A DNA stretch of 10,700 nt from assembly GCA_030618945.1 (NCBI GenBank), contig JAUXCI010000063.1:1-10700 (forward strand). The letters run 5' to 3'. Positions within the stretch are counted from its first letter, which is position 1, and every line of letters starts with the position of its first letter. The notes beneath the pieces were generated by a model, which saw only the letters and a program-made list of their open reading frames with translations, was not told the origin of the DNA and searched no databases. Origin of the DNA: Flavobacteriaceae bacterium (GTDB lineage: Bacteria; Bacteroidota; Bacteroidia; Flavobacteriales; Flavobacteriaceae). The translations under genes and the position numbers were made by a program. Below, piece after piece: positions 1 through 6,885 of this stretch.

Positions 1-62
1 GAACTCATCTGCTAAAAATAACCAGATCGTGAGCTAACCAAAAAATAAGGCTTAAACCTATT

Positions 63-524
63 TCAGGGCAAGACAAAATCTCGACTAAAAACATTTGGCA
101 AGAATTGGATGGCTCTTTTAAGGTTGTCTATTGCTTTTTCGCTTACACCTTCCTTCAATTCCCAATGATATCCTTGAATTCCCAGAATAAAAGTCTCAGG
201 ATATTTATGATAAAGATTATTGGTCAATCCTACTATGGTCTCAGGATGCAGGGCGTGAGTACTCAGACCATAAGTTGTCGAAGCTTTACATTTCTTAAAG
301 TAAAACCCTTCGTCGACCTCCTCTTTAGTTGCATCTGCAAATATCACCGTCGAATAATTAGATGCCAGTTCAGCGTCTTCGATTTGTAGCTGATAACGGT
401 ATTCTATGTCCACAAACTTAAATTCATCTACTATATAATCAAGGATCAACCATCCTAATCCATCATCCTGTCGTCCGATATTACCTATACCCAAAACAAG
501 TATTTTATCTTCTTCTTTCATCAA
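63..524 (-). CDS. hoxW: HoxW-like [NiFe]-hydrogenase maturation endopeptidase
   Basis: Cytoplasmic protease predicted to remove the C-terminal peptide of HoxH after nickel insertion. The 153-residue protein opens with the family's glycine-rich motif, GIGNIGRQDDGLG (residues 12-24). Candidate nickel-contacting residues are D20/D21, D64 in the FADA motif and H90 in the STHAL motif, matching the acidic, Asp and His triad of the HybD/HycI family. The RxDDG form rather than GDEG is the variant seen in HoxW-type proteases. Length is normal for the family. It starts inside the end of hoxH with a 20-base overlap, so translation is probably coupled and the protease is made with its substrate. An alternative start is the second Met codon. 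Family assignment is firm; pairing with HoxH rests on adjacency and motif type. Confidence 0.93.
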   Translation of the reverse strand: MMKEEDKILVLGIGNIGRQDDGLGWLILDYIVDEFKFVDIEYRYQLQIEDAELASNYSTVIFADATKEEVDEGFYFKKCKASTTYGLSTHALHPETIVGLTNNLYHKYPETFILGIQGYHWELKEGVSEKAIDNLKRAIQFLPNVFSRDFVLP

Positions 525-1959
525 TTATTTCTCCTGAATGATTATAAAGTAAAATTTCCAAAGGCATTTGACCCAAAGCATGTGTAGCACAACTCAAACA
601 AGGATCGTATGCTCGAATAGCAACTTCAACCTGATTTAACATGCCTTCCGTGATTTTCGGTTTGCCATTCAATACGTTATTTGCGACCCAGTTTACGGCC
701 TGATTCATAGGTTCGTTATTATGTGTAGTGGATACGATCAAATTACAGCGTGTAATTCTATCCTTATCATCAACTTCATAGTGGTGGATCAGGGTACCTC
801 TAGGGGCTTCAATTATTCCTATTCCTTCACTACGTCTTTCCCCTTTTCTGATCAAATCATTACTAAGGATATCATCATCATCAAGAAGTGACTTCATCAT
901 TTCAGCACAATGCAGTATTTCTATCAATCGTGCCCAGTGAGAATACATGGTTTTATTATTGGTTTTACCTTGGGTGGCAGCCTTAAACTCTAACCATTCT
1001 ATTTGGGCATCAGAAGAAGAGATACCATCTATTACATTTAAGCGAGCTAAAGGACCCACTCTATTCCATCCTTTTTCCCTTCCCAGGTTTTTAATATATG
1101 GGAACTTAAGATAAGACCATTTTTCAACGCCTTCATAAAAATAATGTTGATAGTCTTCATTATTAATATCGTCTAAAGTGATGTTACCGTAGGCATCAAT
1201 AGCCCTTAATTTTCCATCATACAATTCAAGAAATCCTGTTTTTTTATCTACCAGACCTAAATGGCCGGATGGATATTCGGCAAATGTATCGAGCCATTTT
1301 TTATTATTAGAGTGATAAATTTTTATAAAAGCAATAATTTCCTTTGACCACTCGATCATCGTATCAATCGATGGAATGTCTTTACCATTTAAAAAATAAT
1401 CCCTCTCTTTTACACTCACTTTCTTTTGTACACCTCCTGGTGTGGTTGAGATTCCATGTATACGCTTACCTGCGATCATTTTTATTATTTCCTGTCCAAA
1501 TTTTCGCATTAAAATTCCTTTTTTTGCCAATTCAGGATATTCAATGGCAACACCAACAACATTTCTTTTAGAAGGAGCTGCATCATATCCAAAAAGTAAA
1601 TCCGGAGAAGCTAAATAAAAAAAATGCAATGCATGCGATTGAAATATTTGACCGAAATGCATTAATTTCCTTATTTTTTGTGCGGGTAGAGACAAGTCTT
1701 CCGGCTCTAGGCCAACAATTTGATCAATAGCTTTTGCTGCTGCCAAATGATGACTTACCGGACAAATACCACATAATCTTTGGACTAAAACGGGAGCTTC
1801 CCAATAAGGGTGCCCCTGAATAAACCGTTCAAAACCTCTGAATTCTACAGTATGAAAGAAAGACTCCGTTACTTTATTTTGTTCGTCTAAATGTATGGTT
1901 ACTTTTCCGTGTCCCTCAACTCTCGTAACGGGATCAATTACAATTTTATTCATAATCAT
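505..1959 (-). CDS. hoxH: NAD-linked [NiFe]-hydrogenase large subunit HoxH (group 3d)
   Basis: Catalytic subunit carrying the Ni-Fe(CN)2CO site for reversible H2 oxidation in the cytoplasm. The 484-residue protein has the L1 motif RVEGHGKV near residue 13 and the L2 motif RLCGICPVSHH, giving nickel ligands C63 and C66. The C-terminal motif DPCLSCATH supplies C454 and C457. H460 is the expected cleavage point, leaving a 24-residue extension that starts ALGQMPLE; this pattern and length match HoxH of the Ralstonia-type soluble hydrogenase. Both nickel cysteine pairs are intact, so the enzyme should be active. It starts five bases after the hoxUY stop and overlaps hoxW at its end. Two in-frame ATGs lie two codons apart (1959 and 1953); the second gives the more typical N-terminus, MNKIVIDP. 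Confidence 0.97.
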   Translation of the reverse strand: MIMNKIVIDPVTRVEGHGKVTIHLDEQNKVTESFFHTVEFRGFERFIQGHPYWEAPVLVQRLCGICPVSHHLAAAKAIDQIVGLEPEDLSLPAQKIRKLMHFGQIFQSHALHFFYLASPDLLFGYDAAPSKRNVVGVAIEYPELAKKGILMRKFGQEIIKMIAGKRIHGISTTPGGVQKKVSVKERDYFLNGKDIPSIDTMIEWSKEIIAFIKIYHSNNKKWLDTFAEYPSGHLGLVDKKTGFLELYDGKLRAIDAYGNITLDDINNEDYQHYFYEGVEKWSYLKFPYIKNLGREKGWNRVGPLARLNVIDGISSSDAQIEWLEFKAATQGKTNNKTMYSHWARLIEILHCAEMMKSLLDDDDILSNDLIRKGERRSEGIGIIEAPRGTLIHHYEVDDKDRITRCNLIVSTTHNNEPMNQAVNWVANNVLNGKPKITEGMLNQVEVAIRAYDPCLSCATHALGQMPLEILLYNHSGEIIDERRR

Positions 1960-1964
1960 TATAT

Positions 1965-3233
1965 TTAGTCGTATTTAAATTCATCGTGAGCAATAGAAAA
2001 TTCTTTACCCAGTAAAATACTTTTTACTACTTTCCAAATGTGGTTGGCATTAGGCGGACAACCAGGTATAAAATGATCGATTTTTACAATTTCAGAACAT
2101 GGGTAAACATTGTTTAGAAGCTTAGGGATGTCCTCGTGATTTGGAATGATATTGGCTCCTATCTCACTCGTAACTCCATGAATATATGCCTCTTCAAGGC
2201 ATTCTTTAAGGGGAACAAAGTTCCTCATGGCAGGAATTCCACCCATTATTGAACATTCGCCAAATGCGATTAAAATGTCACATTTTTTTCTGAACTCTTT
2301 TAGTACTTCAACATTTTCAGAATTGGCACAACCCCCTTCTACCAAGCCAACGTGACAGCGTTTACTAAACTTTTTAATATCCGTTAAAGGAGATTTGTTG
2401 AACTCAACTATTTCAAGAACATCCAAAATATCCGTATCAATATCCAGAAGAGACATATGACAGCCAAAGCATCCTGCGAGGGATGTAGTGGCGACAATAA
2501 ATTTTTGTTTGTCGTTGATACATGTACCATTTCCATTTATTGGTGATTTTTTAGTTTTACCTAGTAAGTCGTACTTTCTTTCCCCAAACGGTTGTTCATA
2601 GATCATTCCCTTTACTAAAATAGCTCCAACCGGGCATAAATTCATGGCTTGTAATGCTTTTGATTCACTTAATTTTTGTTCTTGTTCATAATCAATATGT
2701 ACATGGGTTTTGATCCCTCTGTTTACAAATGAAAATACATTTTGACCATCATCCGTTTTAATTTCTTCAACACAACGTTTACACAGGATACATCTGTTTC
2801 TTTCCATTATTATCCGATCAGCATCGAAATCAACGGCCTTATTGCTGAAAACTTTAGGAAACCTTGAAGAGGTTAGTCCCATATCATAGGCGAGATTTTG
2901 CATATCACAATTTCCACTTTTTTCACAGGTAGGGCAAAAGTGATTCCCTTCTGCAAAGAGCATTTCAATGATGGCTTTCCTAATATCAATGAGTTCCTCC
3001 GTGTTGATCTCGATTTCCATTCCTTCATAAACCTTGGTAGTACAGCTTGTTGTTGTTTTTCCATCAACTTTGACCGTACAAATTCTACAGGTTCCGAGAG
3101 GTGAATTAACCTCATGAAAATGACAAAGTGTTGGAATGTAAATTCCATGTGCCTTTGCTGTATCTACTAAATTTTTACCGTCTTGTACCTGATAGTCTTT
3201 ACCATCGATTTTTATTTTGACTGAATTATTCAT
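1965..3233 (-). CDS. hoxUY: Fused diaphorase/hydrogenase subunit HoxU-HoxY
   Basis: A single 422-residue reading frame that joins two subunits normally encoded separately. Residues 1 to about 222 are HoxU, the NuoG N-terminal-like electron conduit. It has a [2Fe-2S] set (C37, C49, C52, C64), a His-Cys cluster site (H98, C100, C103, C109) and a [4Fe-4S] set (C148, C151, C154, C200). Residues about 246 to 422 are HoxY, the hydrogenase small subunit. Its proximal [4Fe-4S] ligands are C255 and C258 in GCFGCH, C327 in GECSIMGG and C392 in PGCPP; C302 in EGGC is also conserved. About 23 polar residues link the halves, with no stop or internal Met near the join. The start overlaps the hoxF end by 8 bases. 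The domain calls are firm. That the product stays one chain in the cell is inferred. Confidence 0.94.
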   Translation of the reverse strand: MNNSVKIKIDGKDYQVQDGKNLVDTAKAHGIYIPTLCHFHEVNSPLGTCRICTVKVDGKTTTSCTTKVYEGMEIEINTEELIDIRKAIIEMLFAEGNHFCPTCEKSGNCDMQNLAYDMGLTSSRFPKVFSNKAVDFDADRIIMERNRCILCKRCVEEIKTDDGQNVFSFVNRGIKTHVHIDYEQEQKLSESKALQAMNLCPVGAILVKGMIYEQPFGERKYDLLGKTKKSPINGNGTCINDKQKFIVATTSLAGCFGCHMSLLDIDTDILDVLEIVEFNKSPLTDIKKFSKRCHVGLVEGGCANSENVEVLKEFRKKCDILIAFGECSIMGGIPAMRNFVPLKECLEEAYIHGVTSEIGANIIPNHEDIPKLLNNVYPCSEIVKIDHFIPGCPPNANHIWKVVKSILLGKEFSIAHDEFKYD

Positions 3234-5049
3234 AAGTAGTTTCTATTTCGTTGACAATTTCTTTGTAATCTTCTACAGCCTTATTCAAATTAAAAGCTTC
3301 GTTGATGTCTCTGTTACAGGTAAGTCTTTCTTGAAATGTTTCCGGAAACTTTAACATGGCAGTTAACAAACAATTGGCAGAAGTTTTTCCTAATCCACAA
3401 CGGCTTGATTGTTTGATAATGGTACTCCATTCTTTGATGTCATTTAAATCCTTCTCATCAGCGTGACAATTGATGATCTTTTGTATTTTTTTGTTTAGTA
3501 AGAAGTTGCCTGTTCTGCAAGGGACACATATTCCACAGGATTCCGCTACAAAAAAATCATTGATGTTCTTTAATATTTTCAAAAGGTCTCGGTCTTTATG
3601 GAATACCATAAATGATCCCCCACTTCTTAAACCAACAGCATACATTTTTTGTGCATATTCAATGGGATCATTAAATTTAAATTGGATATGCTCGGCCAAT
3701 AGGTTTTCACCGGAGATTTCTCTATCAAAATCACTTGGAGATAAACATTCCCCTGAAAACCCATTGAATAATACGAAATGTGGATTTTCGGCATCAATTA
3801 AATGCAAAAATTCTTTTAATTTAATGCCCCATTCAATTTCATATATCCCCGGTTTTTTACAATCACCGGAAACACTTAATAGCTTGGTTCCTGGTGTTGC
3901 TTCCGTACCTATGGATAAATATTTTTCCAATCCCATTTCAAAAATTCTTGGGACGGCACATAATGTTTCTACGTTATTTACAATAGTTGGTTTTCCTAAA
4001 AAGCCCCGTTCTACCGGAAAATACTCTTTGGTGCTGGGCTCACCTCTTTTGCCTTCCATAGAATGGATCAAAGCAGTTTCTTCACCACAAACATAGGCAC
4101 CTGCACCCATGTGTACATAGATATCAAAGTCAAAATTCTCAATTCCAAGAATATTTTTTCCAAGAAATCCTTTTTCTTTAAAATCGATTATTCTTTGTTC
4201 TATTTTATCTTTTAAGTAAAAATATTCTGCTCTTAAATAGATAGCACCTTTTGTGGCTCCAACAGCGTAAGCGGCCATGGCCATACCTTCTAACAAGAGG
4301 CCTGGAAATTTACTCATCAGGACTCTGTCTTTAAAAGTACCGGGTTCCCCCTCATCGGCATTACAAATTATATATTTTTGATCGGCCTTGTTTTTTTTAC
4401 AAAATTCCCATTTCATTCCGGTTGGGAAAAAGGCACCTCCTCGTCCAGTTAGTTTTGATTTTTTGACCAGGTCAATAACCTGATCAGCATTCATTTTTTT
4501 TAATTTCTTTAAACCGATTCCAGGAAAGTATTTCTTAAAAAATACCGTTTTATCATCATCCGGCGTATATTGTATATTGTTTTTAGGGATTTTACTTATA
4601 GATTGAATAGACTCCCCTTGCTTTAATTTGATGATTATATTTTTAACCTTTATCGGTGTAAGACTTGTAAAAGCATTAAAATTGATCAATGCCGAAGTTT
4701 CCTGGTCACTCAAACCAATGCAAGGTGTTTCAAACAATCCAAACATTTGATCACCTGTTACATTTCCAAAAGAAATGCCAAGTTCATTTTCAAATGCTTT
4801 TTTAATCAGATCATAATCTTTGTGTTTTGATATGATCGAATTGTTTAAATAAATAGTGTATTTACCTGAATGTTTCCTATGATAAAAATGATAAAAAGAA
4901 ATAACTCCTTCCAATTCCATCCTGGAGATGTTAAATTCATGAGAAATTTTTGTCATATCATCATGGCTGATATACCTTCTTTTTTTTTGAATATCCCATA
5001 AAACCTGCATCAACAAGGTTTTATGCATGGCGTTATTTATAGTGTCCAT
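3226..5049 (-). CDS. hoxF: NAD(P)-reducing hydrogenase diaphorase subunit HoxF, with N-terminal NuoE-like domain
   Basis: FMN- and NAD(H)-binding subunit that exchanges electrons between the Fe-S chain of HoxUY and NAD(P). Residues 1 to about 130 resemble NuoE and the rest resembles NuoF, the same layout and size (607 residues) as Ralstonia-type HoxF, so no separate HoxE is expected. The NuoF part has the NADH-binding loop GRGGAFFPTG (202-211), the FMN motif NADEGEPGTFKDR (230-242), a second nucleotide/FMN loop near 315-338 and a [4Fe-4S] set: C505, C508, C511 and C551. The NuoE-like domain keeps only C110 of the four expected [2Fe-2S] cysteines. The start at 5049 is the first ATG and lies about 24 bases from the predicted transcription start; a second ATG lies seven codons in. 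No clear Shine-Dalgarno is seen. Confidence 0.95.
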   Translation of the reverse strand: MDTINNAMHKTLLMQVLWDIQKKRRYISHDDMTKISHEFNISRMELEGVISFYHFYHRKHSGKYTIYLNNSIISKHKDYDLIKKAFENELGISFGNVTGDQMFGLFETPCIGLSDQETSALINFNAFTSLTPIKVKNIIIKLKQGESIQSISKIPKNNIQYTPDDDKTVFFKKYFPGIGLKKLKKMNADQVIDLVKKSKLTGRGGAFFPTGMKWEFCKKNKADQKYIICNADEGEPGTFKDRVLMSKFPGLLLEGMAMAAYAVGATKGAIYLRAEYFYLKDKIEQRIIDFKEKGFLGKNILGIENFDFDIYVHMGAGAYVCGEETALIHSMEGKRGEPSTKEYFPVERGFLGKPTIVNNVETLCAVPRIFEMGLEKYLSIGTEATPGTKLLSVSGDCKKPGIYEIEWGIKLKEFLHLIDAENPHFVLFNGFSGECLSPSDFDREISGENLLAEHIQFKFNDPIEYAQKMYAVGLRSGGSFMVFHKDRDLLKILKNINDFFVAESCGICVPCRTGNFLLNKKIQKIINCHADEKDLNDIKEWSTIIKQSSRCGLGKTSANCLLTAMLKFPETFQERLTCNRDINEAFNLNKAVEDYKEIVNEIETTYE

Positions 5050-5076
5050 ACGAAAATAAATTGAAATATTAAGTAA

Positions 5077-5084
5077 TAAAAGTA
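5077..5084 (-). promoter_or_regulatory. Putative -7 promoter element of the hox operon
   Basis: On the minus strand this reads TACTTTTA, close to the Bacteroidota -7 consensus TAnnTTTG. A TTTA at 5105-5102, 17 bases upstream, could act as a weak -33 element. The implied transcription start near 5073 leaves a leader of about 24 bases before the hoxF ATG. The palindrome at 5107-5120 ends 22 bases upstream, which centres it about 41 bases from the start, the class II position for a CRP/FNR-type activator. Inferred from pattern only. Confidence 0.4.
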
Positions 5085-5106
5085 GCAGAGAATAATATTC
5101 TTAAAC

Positions 5107-5120
5107 ATGACAAATGTCAT
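5107..5120. promoter_or_regulatory. Palindromic operator candidate upstream of hoxF (CRP/FNR-type)
   Basis: The bases ATGACAAATGTCAT form a perfect inverted repeat with 5-base arms and a 4-base spacer. The geometry is that of CRP/FNR-family sites such as FNR's TTGAT-N4-ATCAA, but the half-site TGAC differs. A near copy (ATGAT-N4-GTCAT) lies between hypA and hyaA at the same distance from a -7 element. The regulator itself is not encoded in the window. Confidence 0.5.
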
Positions 5121-5234
5121 TTAATTGAAAGAATTTTTCGGCGTAGATTGCTGATTTCAGGGAGACTCTGTCTTGAGGTGTTTTGGTTTGAGAGTGTATT
5201 CTGTCTAAGCAAATAAAAAGGGCGGAATTCATTA

Positions 5235-5256
5235 TTTCCTAATTTTTATCAGGAAA
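5235..5256 (-). terminator. Weak stem-loop at the end of hypA
   Basis: An inverted repeat, TTTCCT and AGGAAA, with a 10-base loop spans the hypA stop codon. On the minus strand a run of five T lies about 20 bases further on, in CCCTTTTTATT. The stem is short and AT-rich and the T run is not adjacent, so this is at best an inefficient terminator. It could equally be chance. Confidence 0.2.
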
Positions 5257-5590
5257 CTTCTAAGGCTTTTACTTTGAGCTCTTTTCCTTGAATAATTCCT
5301 TTTAAAAAGCTATTGCAGCTTGGACAAGGGTCGTAAACGTTTAGTATGTCGAAGGTTGTATCACAATCCAGGCATTTGCCTTTAGCCTTGATTATATTAA
5401 TTCTTTTAACTGCATGTTCCAGGACAGTTTCTTTTACCGCAGCTGACCAAACAAAATCCAAGGCATCAAATTCAATTCCGGCCAAAGTTCCTATTTCCAG
5501 TTCGATCATTTCTACTTCTTTTGCTCCGGCCTTGGCAGTTTCATTTTCCGCAATCTTTAGGATGCCCATCACAATGGATAATTCGTGCAT
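5249..5590 (-). CDS. hypA: Hydrogenase nickel-incorporation protein HypA
   Basis: Small cytoplasmic metallochaperone that, with HypB, delivers Ni2+ to the precursor of the large subunit. The 113-residue length is normal. The protein begins MHELSIV, in which H2 is the nickel ligand and must sit directly after the initiator Met; this fixes the start at 5590. The structural zinc site is formed by two CxxC pairs, C73/C76 and C89/C92. It is the first gene of the minus-strand arm, diverging from hyaA, with 152 bases between its ATG and that of hyaA and 199 bases between its stop and hoxF. It probably serves both hydrogenases of the locus. No hypB is seen next to it, which is unusual since hypA and hypB are commonly adjacent. 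Confidence 0.96.
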   Translation of the reverse strand: MHELSIVMGILKIAENETAKAGAKEVEMIELEIGTLAGIEFDALDFVWSAAVKETVLEHAVKRINIIKAKGKCLDCDTTFDILNVYDPCPSCNSFLKGIIQGKELKVKALEVS

Positions 5591-5619
5591 TTTGATATGT
5601 ATTTTCCAGAAATAACTGA

Positions 5620-5627
5620 TAAAGATA
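5620..5627 (-). promoter_or_regulatory. Putative -7 promoter element of hypA
   Basis: On the minus strand this reads TATCTTTA, matching TAnnTTTR. It lies 21 bases from the palindrome at 5649-5662 and would give a leader of roughly 26 bases before the hypA ATG. With the plus-strand element at 5685-5692 it would make that palindrome a shared operator for two divergent promoters. The region is AT-rich, so chance matches are possible. Confidence 0.33.
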
Positions 5628-5648
5628 AGTAAATATTAATCAAAAAAG

Positions 5649-5662
5649 ATGATAATAGTCAT
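5649..5662. promoter_or_regulatory. Palindromic operator candidate between hypA and hyaA (CRP/FNR-type)
   Basis: The bases ATGATAATAGTCAT form a 14-base inverted repeat with one arm mismatch (ATGAT against GTCAT) and a 4-base spacer. It shares nine of ten arm bases with the site before hoxF. It ends 22 bases before a TAATTTTA on the plus strand and 21 bases before a TATCTTTA on the minus strand, so it could control hypA and hyaA together. Confidence 0.48.
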
Positions 5663-5684
5663 GCTGTCAACGGTTTAATATTTC

Positions 5685-5692
5685 TAATTTTA
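5685..5692 (+). promoter_or_regulatory. Putative -7 promoter element of the hya operon
   Basis: TAATTTTA fits TAnnTTTR and lies 22 bases after the palindrome at 5649-5662, exactly the spacing seen before hoxF. The implied transcription start near 5697 leaves a leader of about 46 bases to the ATG at 5743. No convincing -33 TTTG is seen, which would fit an activator-dependent promoter. Confidence 0.4.
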
Positions 5693-5742
5693 AAGGATTA
5701 AACTGTTTGGAAAAAAACGTTCTGACTCTTAAAAATAGTATT

Positions 5743-6879
5743 ATGGCAACAAAAAAAGCGGTGAGGGAAACCTACTACGAAAGTGCAAAAAGGAAAGGTT
5801 ATAGTCGTAGAGACTTTATGAAATTTGCGGCTTTTATATCAGCCTACATGGGATTGGACCATTCTATGGTGGGGCAGGTGGCTAAATCATTAGAGACTAA
5901 ACACAGACTTCCTATTATTTGGGAACACTATCAGGAATGTACCTGTTGCAGTGAGTCGTTTATACGTTCAGACCACCCAATGGTTGCTGATATCATTTTA
6001 GACAACATATCATTAGATTACACTGAAACGTTGATGGCTGCCGCCGGACATCAGGCAGAAGCAGCCAAACACGATACCATGGAAAAATACCATGGTGAAT
6101 ATATCTTATGTGTTGAAGGGTCGGTTCCAATGGGAGCTGATGGGGTGTATTGTACCATTGCAGGTAAAACTGCTTTAGAACAACTCAAAGAGGCAGCCGC
6201 GGGCGCAAAAGCCATAATTGCCTGGGGTAGTTGCGCAACCAATGGATGTGTTCAGGGCGCTAAGCCAAATCCCACAGGAGCAACACCTATCAATAAAATC
6301 ATAAAGAACAAACCAATTATTAATATGCCAGGATGCCCTCCAATTGGTGAGGCTATGGCGGCACTTATAGTACATTATGTAACTTTTGAACGCTTACCCG
6401 AATTGGATAGAATTGGCAGGCCGAAAGCTTTTTATGGAAAACGCGTTCATGACACTTGTTATCGAAGACCTTATTTTGACGCTGGTCTTTTTGCGGAAAC
6501 ATTTGATGATGTCAATGCCAAAGAGGGCTATTGCTTATACAAATTAGGATGCAAAGGTCCATCCACTTATAATGCCTGTGCAAGTATGAAATGGAATAAT
6601 GGCACCAGTTTTCCTATTGAGTCAGGTCATGGCTGCATAGGATGCAGTGAAGCTAATTTCTGGGATAACGGTCCTTTTTATAAGCGAATGACCAACGTTC
6701 CCGGATTTGGTATTGAAAGCTCAGCTGATAAAGTGGGTATGATTGCAACTGGAGCAGTTGCTGCCGGATTGACTGCACATTCAATAATTGCGAATGTGTC
6801 AAAATACAAAGAATTGAAAGGAAGATATACACGTGGAAAAATGAATGAGAAAAATTTAGATAAAAACGAAGAAAATTAA
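5743..6879 (+). CDS. hyaA: Membrane-bound [NiFe]-hydrogenase small subunit HyaA (group 1d, O2-tolerant type)
   Basis: Fe-S electron-transfer subunit, exported with HyaB through the Tat system. From the ATG at 5743 it has 378 residues. A twin-arginine motif, SRRDFMK (21-27), precedes a short hydrophobic stretch. The proximal cluster has six cysteines: C66, C68 and C69 in ECTCC, C164 and C169 in GSCATNGC, and C198 in PGCPP. The extra C68 and C169 mark the [4Fe-3S] cluster of O2-tolerant enzymes. The distal cluster uses H236, C239, C264 and C270, and the medial [3Fe-4S] uses C279, C298 and C301. A hydrophobic helix (about 331-353) anchors the C-terminus in the membrane, followed by a charged tail. 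An in-frame TTG at 5707 would add 12 residues, but it lies almost on the predicted transcription start, so the ATG is preferred. Confidence 0.95.
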   Translation: MATKKAVRETYYESAKRKGYSRRDFMKFAAFISAYMGLDHSMVGQVAKSLETKHRLPIIWEHYQECTCCSESFIRSDHPMVADIILDNISLDYTETLMAAAGHQAEAAKHDTMEKYHGEYILCVEGSVPMGADGVYCTIAGKTALEQLKEAAAGAKAIIAWGSCATNGCVQGAKPNPTGATPINKIIKNKPIINMPGCPPIGEAMAALIVHYVTFERLPELDRIGRPKAFYGKRVHDTCYRRPYFDAGLFAETFDDVNAKEGYCLYKLGCKGPSTYNACASMKWNNGTSFPIESGHGCIGCSEANFWDNGPFYKRMTNVPGFGIESSADKVGMIATGAVAAGLTAHSIIANVSKYKELKGRYTRGKMNEKNLDKNEEN

Positions 6880-6885
6880 ACAATC

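Larger units (their letters stand above)
5050..5248. other. Intergenic region between hypA and hoxF
   Basis: This 199-base stretch has no credible reading frame. The half next to hoxF holds the palindrome and -7 element described separately. The half next to hypA holds a small inverted repeat across the hypA stop and otherwise nothing I recognise. It separates hypA from hoxF enough that hoxF probably has its own promoter as well as possible read-through from hypA. Confidence 0.6.

Noticed and set aside
1..62. Leftmost bases downstream of hoxW
   Set aside because: Too short to judge. I see no gene, no strong hairpin and no RNA gene; a minus-strand ATG at 8-6 is cut off by the edge and cannot be supported.
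3470..4096. A 208-codon open frame on the plus strand, opposite hoxF
   Set aside because: It lies wholly antisense to the conserved NuoF-like part of hoxF, shows no recognisable motif or domain, and its sequence is what low-stop-codon antisense of a conserved gene gives.
3226..5049. HoxF as an unusual HoxE-HoxF fusion
   Set aside because: An N-terminal NuoE-like domain is the normal layout of Ralstonia-type HoxF, so the two-domain form itself is not novel; only the lost cluster ligands are worth noting.
5161..5234. Repeated CTGTCT words and small palindromes in the hypA-hoxF gap
   Set aside because: The repeats are six bases or shorter, irregularly spaced and not linked to a promoter or stem, so they do not rise above chance.
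5346..5615. An 89-codon open frame on the plus strand opposite hypA, with hydrophobic segments
   Set aside because: It is the antisense of hypA, which is a complete, motif-bearing gene; the hydrophobic look follows from reversing its codons.
5707..5742. TTG start adding 12 residues to HyaA
   Set aside because: It would leave only about 10 bases of leader after the predicted transcription start, the extra residues resemble no Tat leader feature, and an ATG follows at 5743 with a proper twin-arginine motif behind it.
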